The notes under the pieces: generated by a model
Databases searched by the model: none
Told to the model about the DNA's origin: nothing
The model's input: only the letters and a program-made list of their open reading frames with translations
Shown here: in pieces, positions 32,286-32,468 of the stretch
Layout: each line of letters opens with the position of its first letter
How positions within the stretch are numbered: the first letter of the stretch is position 1
Made by a program: the position numbers and the translations under genes
NCBI GenBank assembly: GCA_020073285.1
Contig: JAIQFM010000035.1
Coordinates: forward strand, 1-32,468
Length of the DNA: 32,468 nucleotides
Source: Terriglobia bacterium
GTDB taxonomy: Bacteria; Acidobacteriota; Terriglobia; Terriglobales; Acidobacteriaceae
Direction: 5' to 3'

Positions 32286-32468
32286 ATGAAGATTGAGATA
32301 CTGGGCGATGCCGATGCGGTTGCCCGGAAAGCTGCCGAAATCATTTCCGCCGACTCCCGGGAGGCCGTCTCGGCGCGCGGCCGCTACGTTATGGCCGTTA
32401 GCGGCGGACGCACTCCATGGCTCATGCTTCGTGCTCTCGCAGCCGAAGATGTCCCTTGGCAGGCCGTG
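32286..32468 (+). CDS. pgl: 6-phosphogluconolactonase, N-terminal part (runs off the window)
   Basis: The ATG at 32286 has AGGAG (32276-32280) five bases upstream. The 61 visible residues begin MKIEILGDADAVARKAAEII and contain MAVSGGRTPWLMLRAL, the substrate-binding SGGRTP motif of DevB-type lactonases. It hydrolyses 6-phosphogluconolactone to 6-phosphogluconate, the substrate of the dehydrogenase just upstream. Incomplete at the 3' side. Confidence 0.87.
   Translation, partial: MKIEILGDADAVARKAAEIISADSREAVSARGRYVMAVSGGRTPWLMLRALAAEDVPWQAV

Overview
The window looks like a chromosomal segment of a high-GC Gram-negative bacterium, most likely an Acidobacteriota member. The reasons are a 1087-residue Oar-type TonB-dependent receptor with an N-terminal carboxypeptidase-regulatory-like domain, a fused transaldolase/glucose-6-phosphate isomerase in a compact pentose-phosphate operon, and a large set of multiheme c-type cytochromes with six-bladed beta-propeller partners. 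The taxonomic call is inference; no rRNA gene is present.

Left part (1-14527, all + strand): the 3' end of an MFS transporter (oxalate/formate antiporter-like) and a TonB-dependent receptor are followed by a catabolic-looking block. That block has two class III CoA-transferase subunits, a small zinc-ribbon protein, a small Cys-rich protein with a HiPIP-like Cys pattern, an acyl/aryl-CoA ligase, an orphan PAS-domain protein, an alpha/beta hydrolase, three small proteins of unknown function, and a complete NitT/TauT-type ABC importer. Short gaps, overlaps and a single direction suggest one or two transcription units for uptake and CoA activation of an organic acid. The substrate cannot be read from the sequence.

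Middle part (14554-24950, all - strand): a seven-gene cluster that reads like an outer-membrane and extracellular electron-transfer apparatus. In transcription order it encodes a beta-propeller (NHL) protein, a tetraheme cytochrome, an AMIN-domain plus beta-barrel outer-membrane protein, a second NHL protein, a cytochrome with 11 CxxCH motifs and one CX3CH, a 23-heme cytochrome built from seven tri-heme repeats, and a second tetraheme cytochrome paralogous to the first. Together they carry 42 CxxCH motifs. An intrinsic terminator lies after the first tetraheme gene, and a T10 tract lies in the signal-peptide region of the 23-heme gene. This cluster is the most interesting content of the window.

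Right part (25622-32468, + strand): a pentose-phosphate operon with transketolase, RpiB, fused transaldolase-phosphoglucose isomerase, short-form 6-phosphogluconate dehydrogenase, a possible 40-residue ORF, and the start of 6-phosphogluconolactonase running off the end. The 24951-25621 gap separates this operon from the divergent cytochrome cluster and probably holds both promoters.
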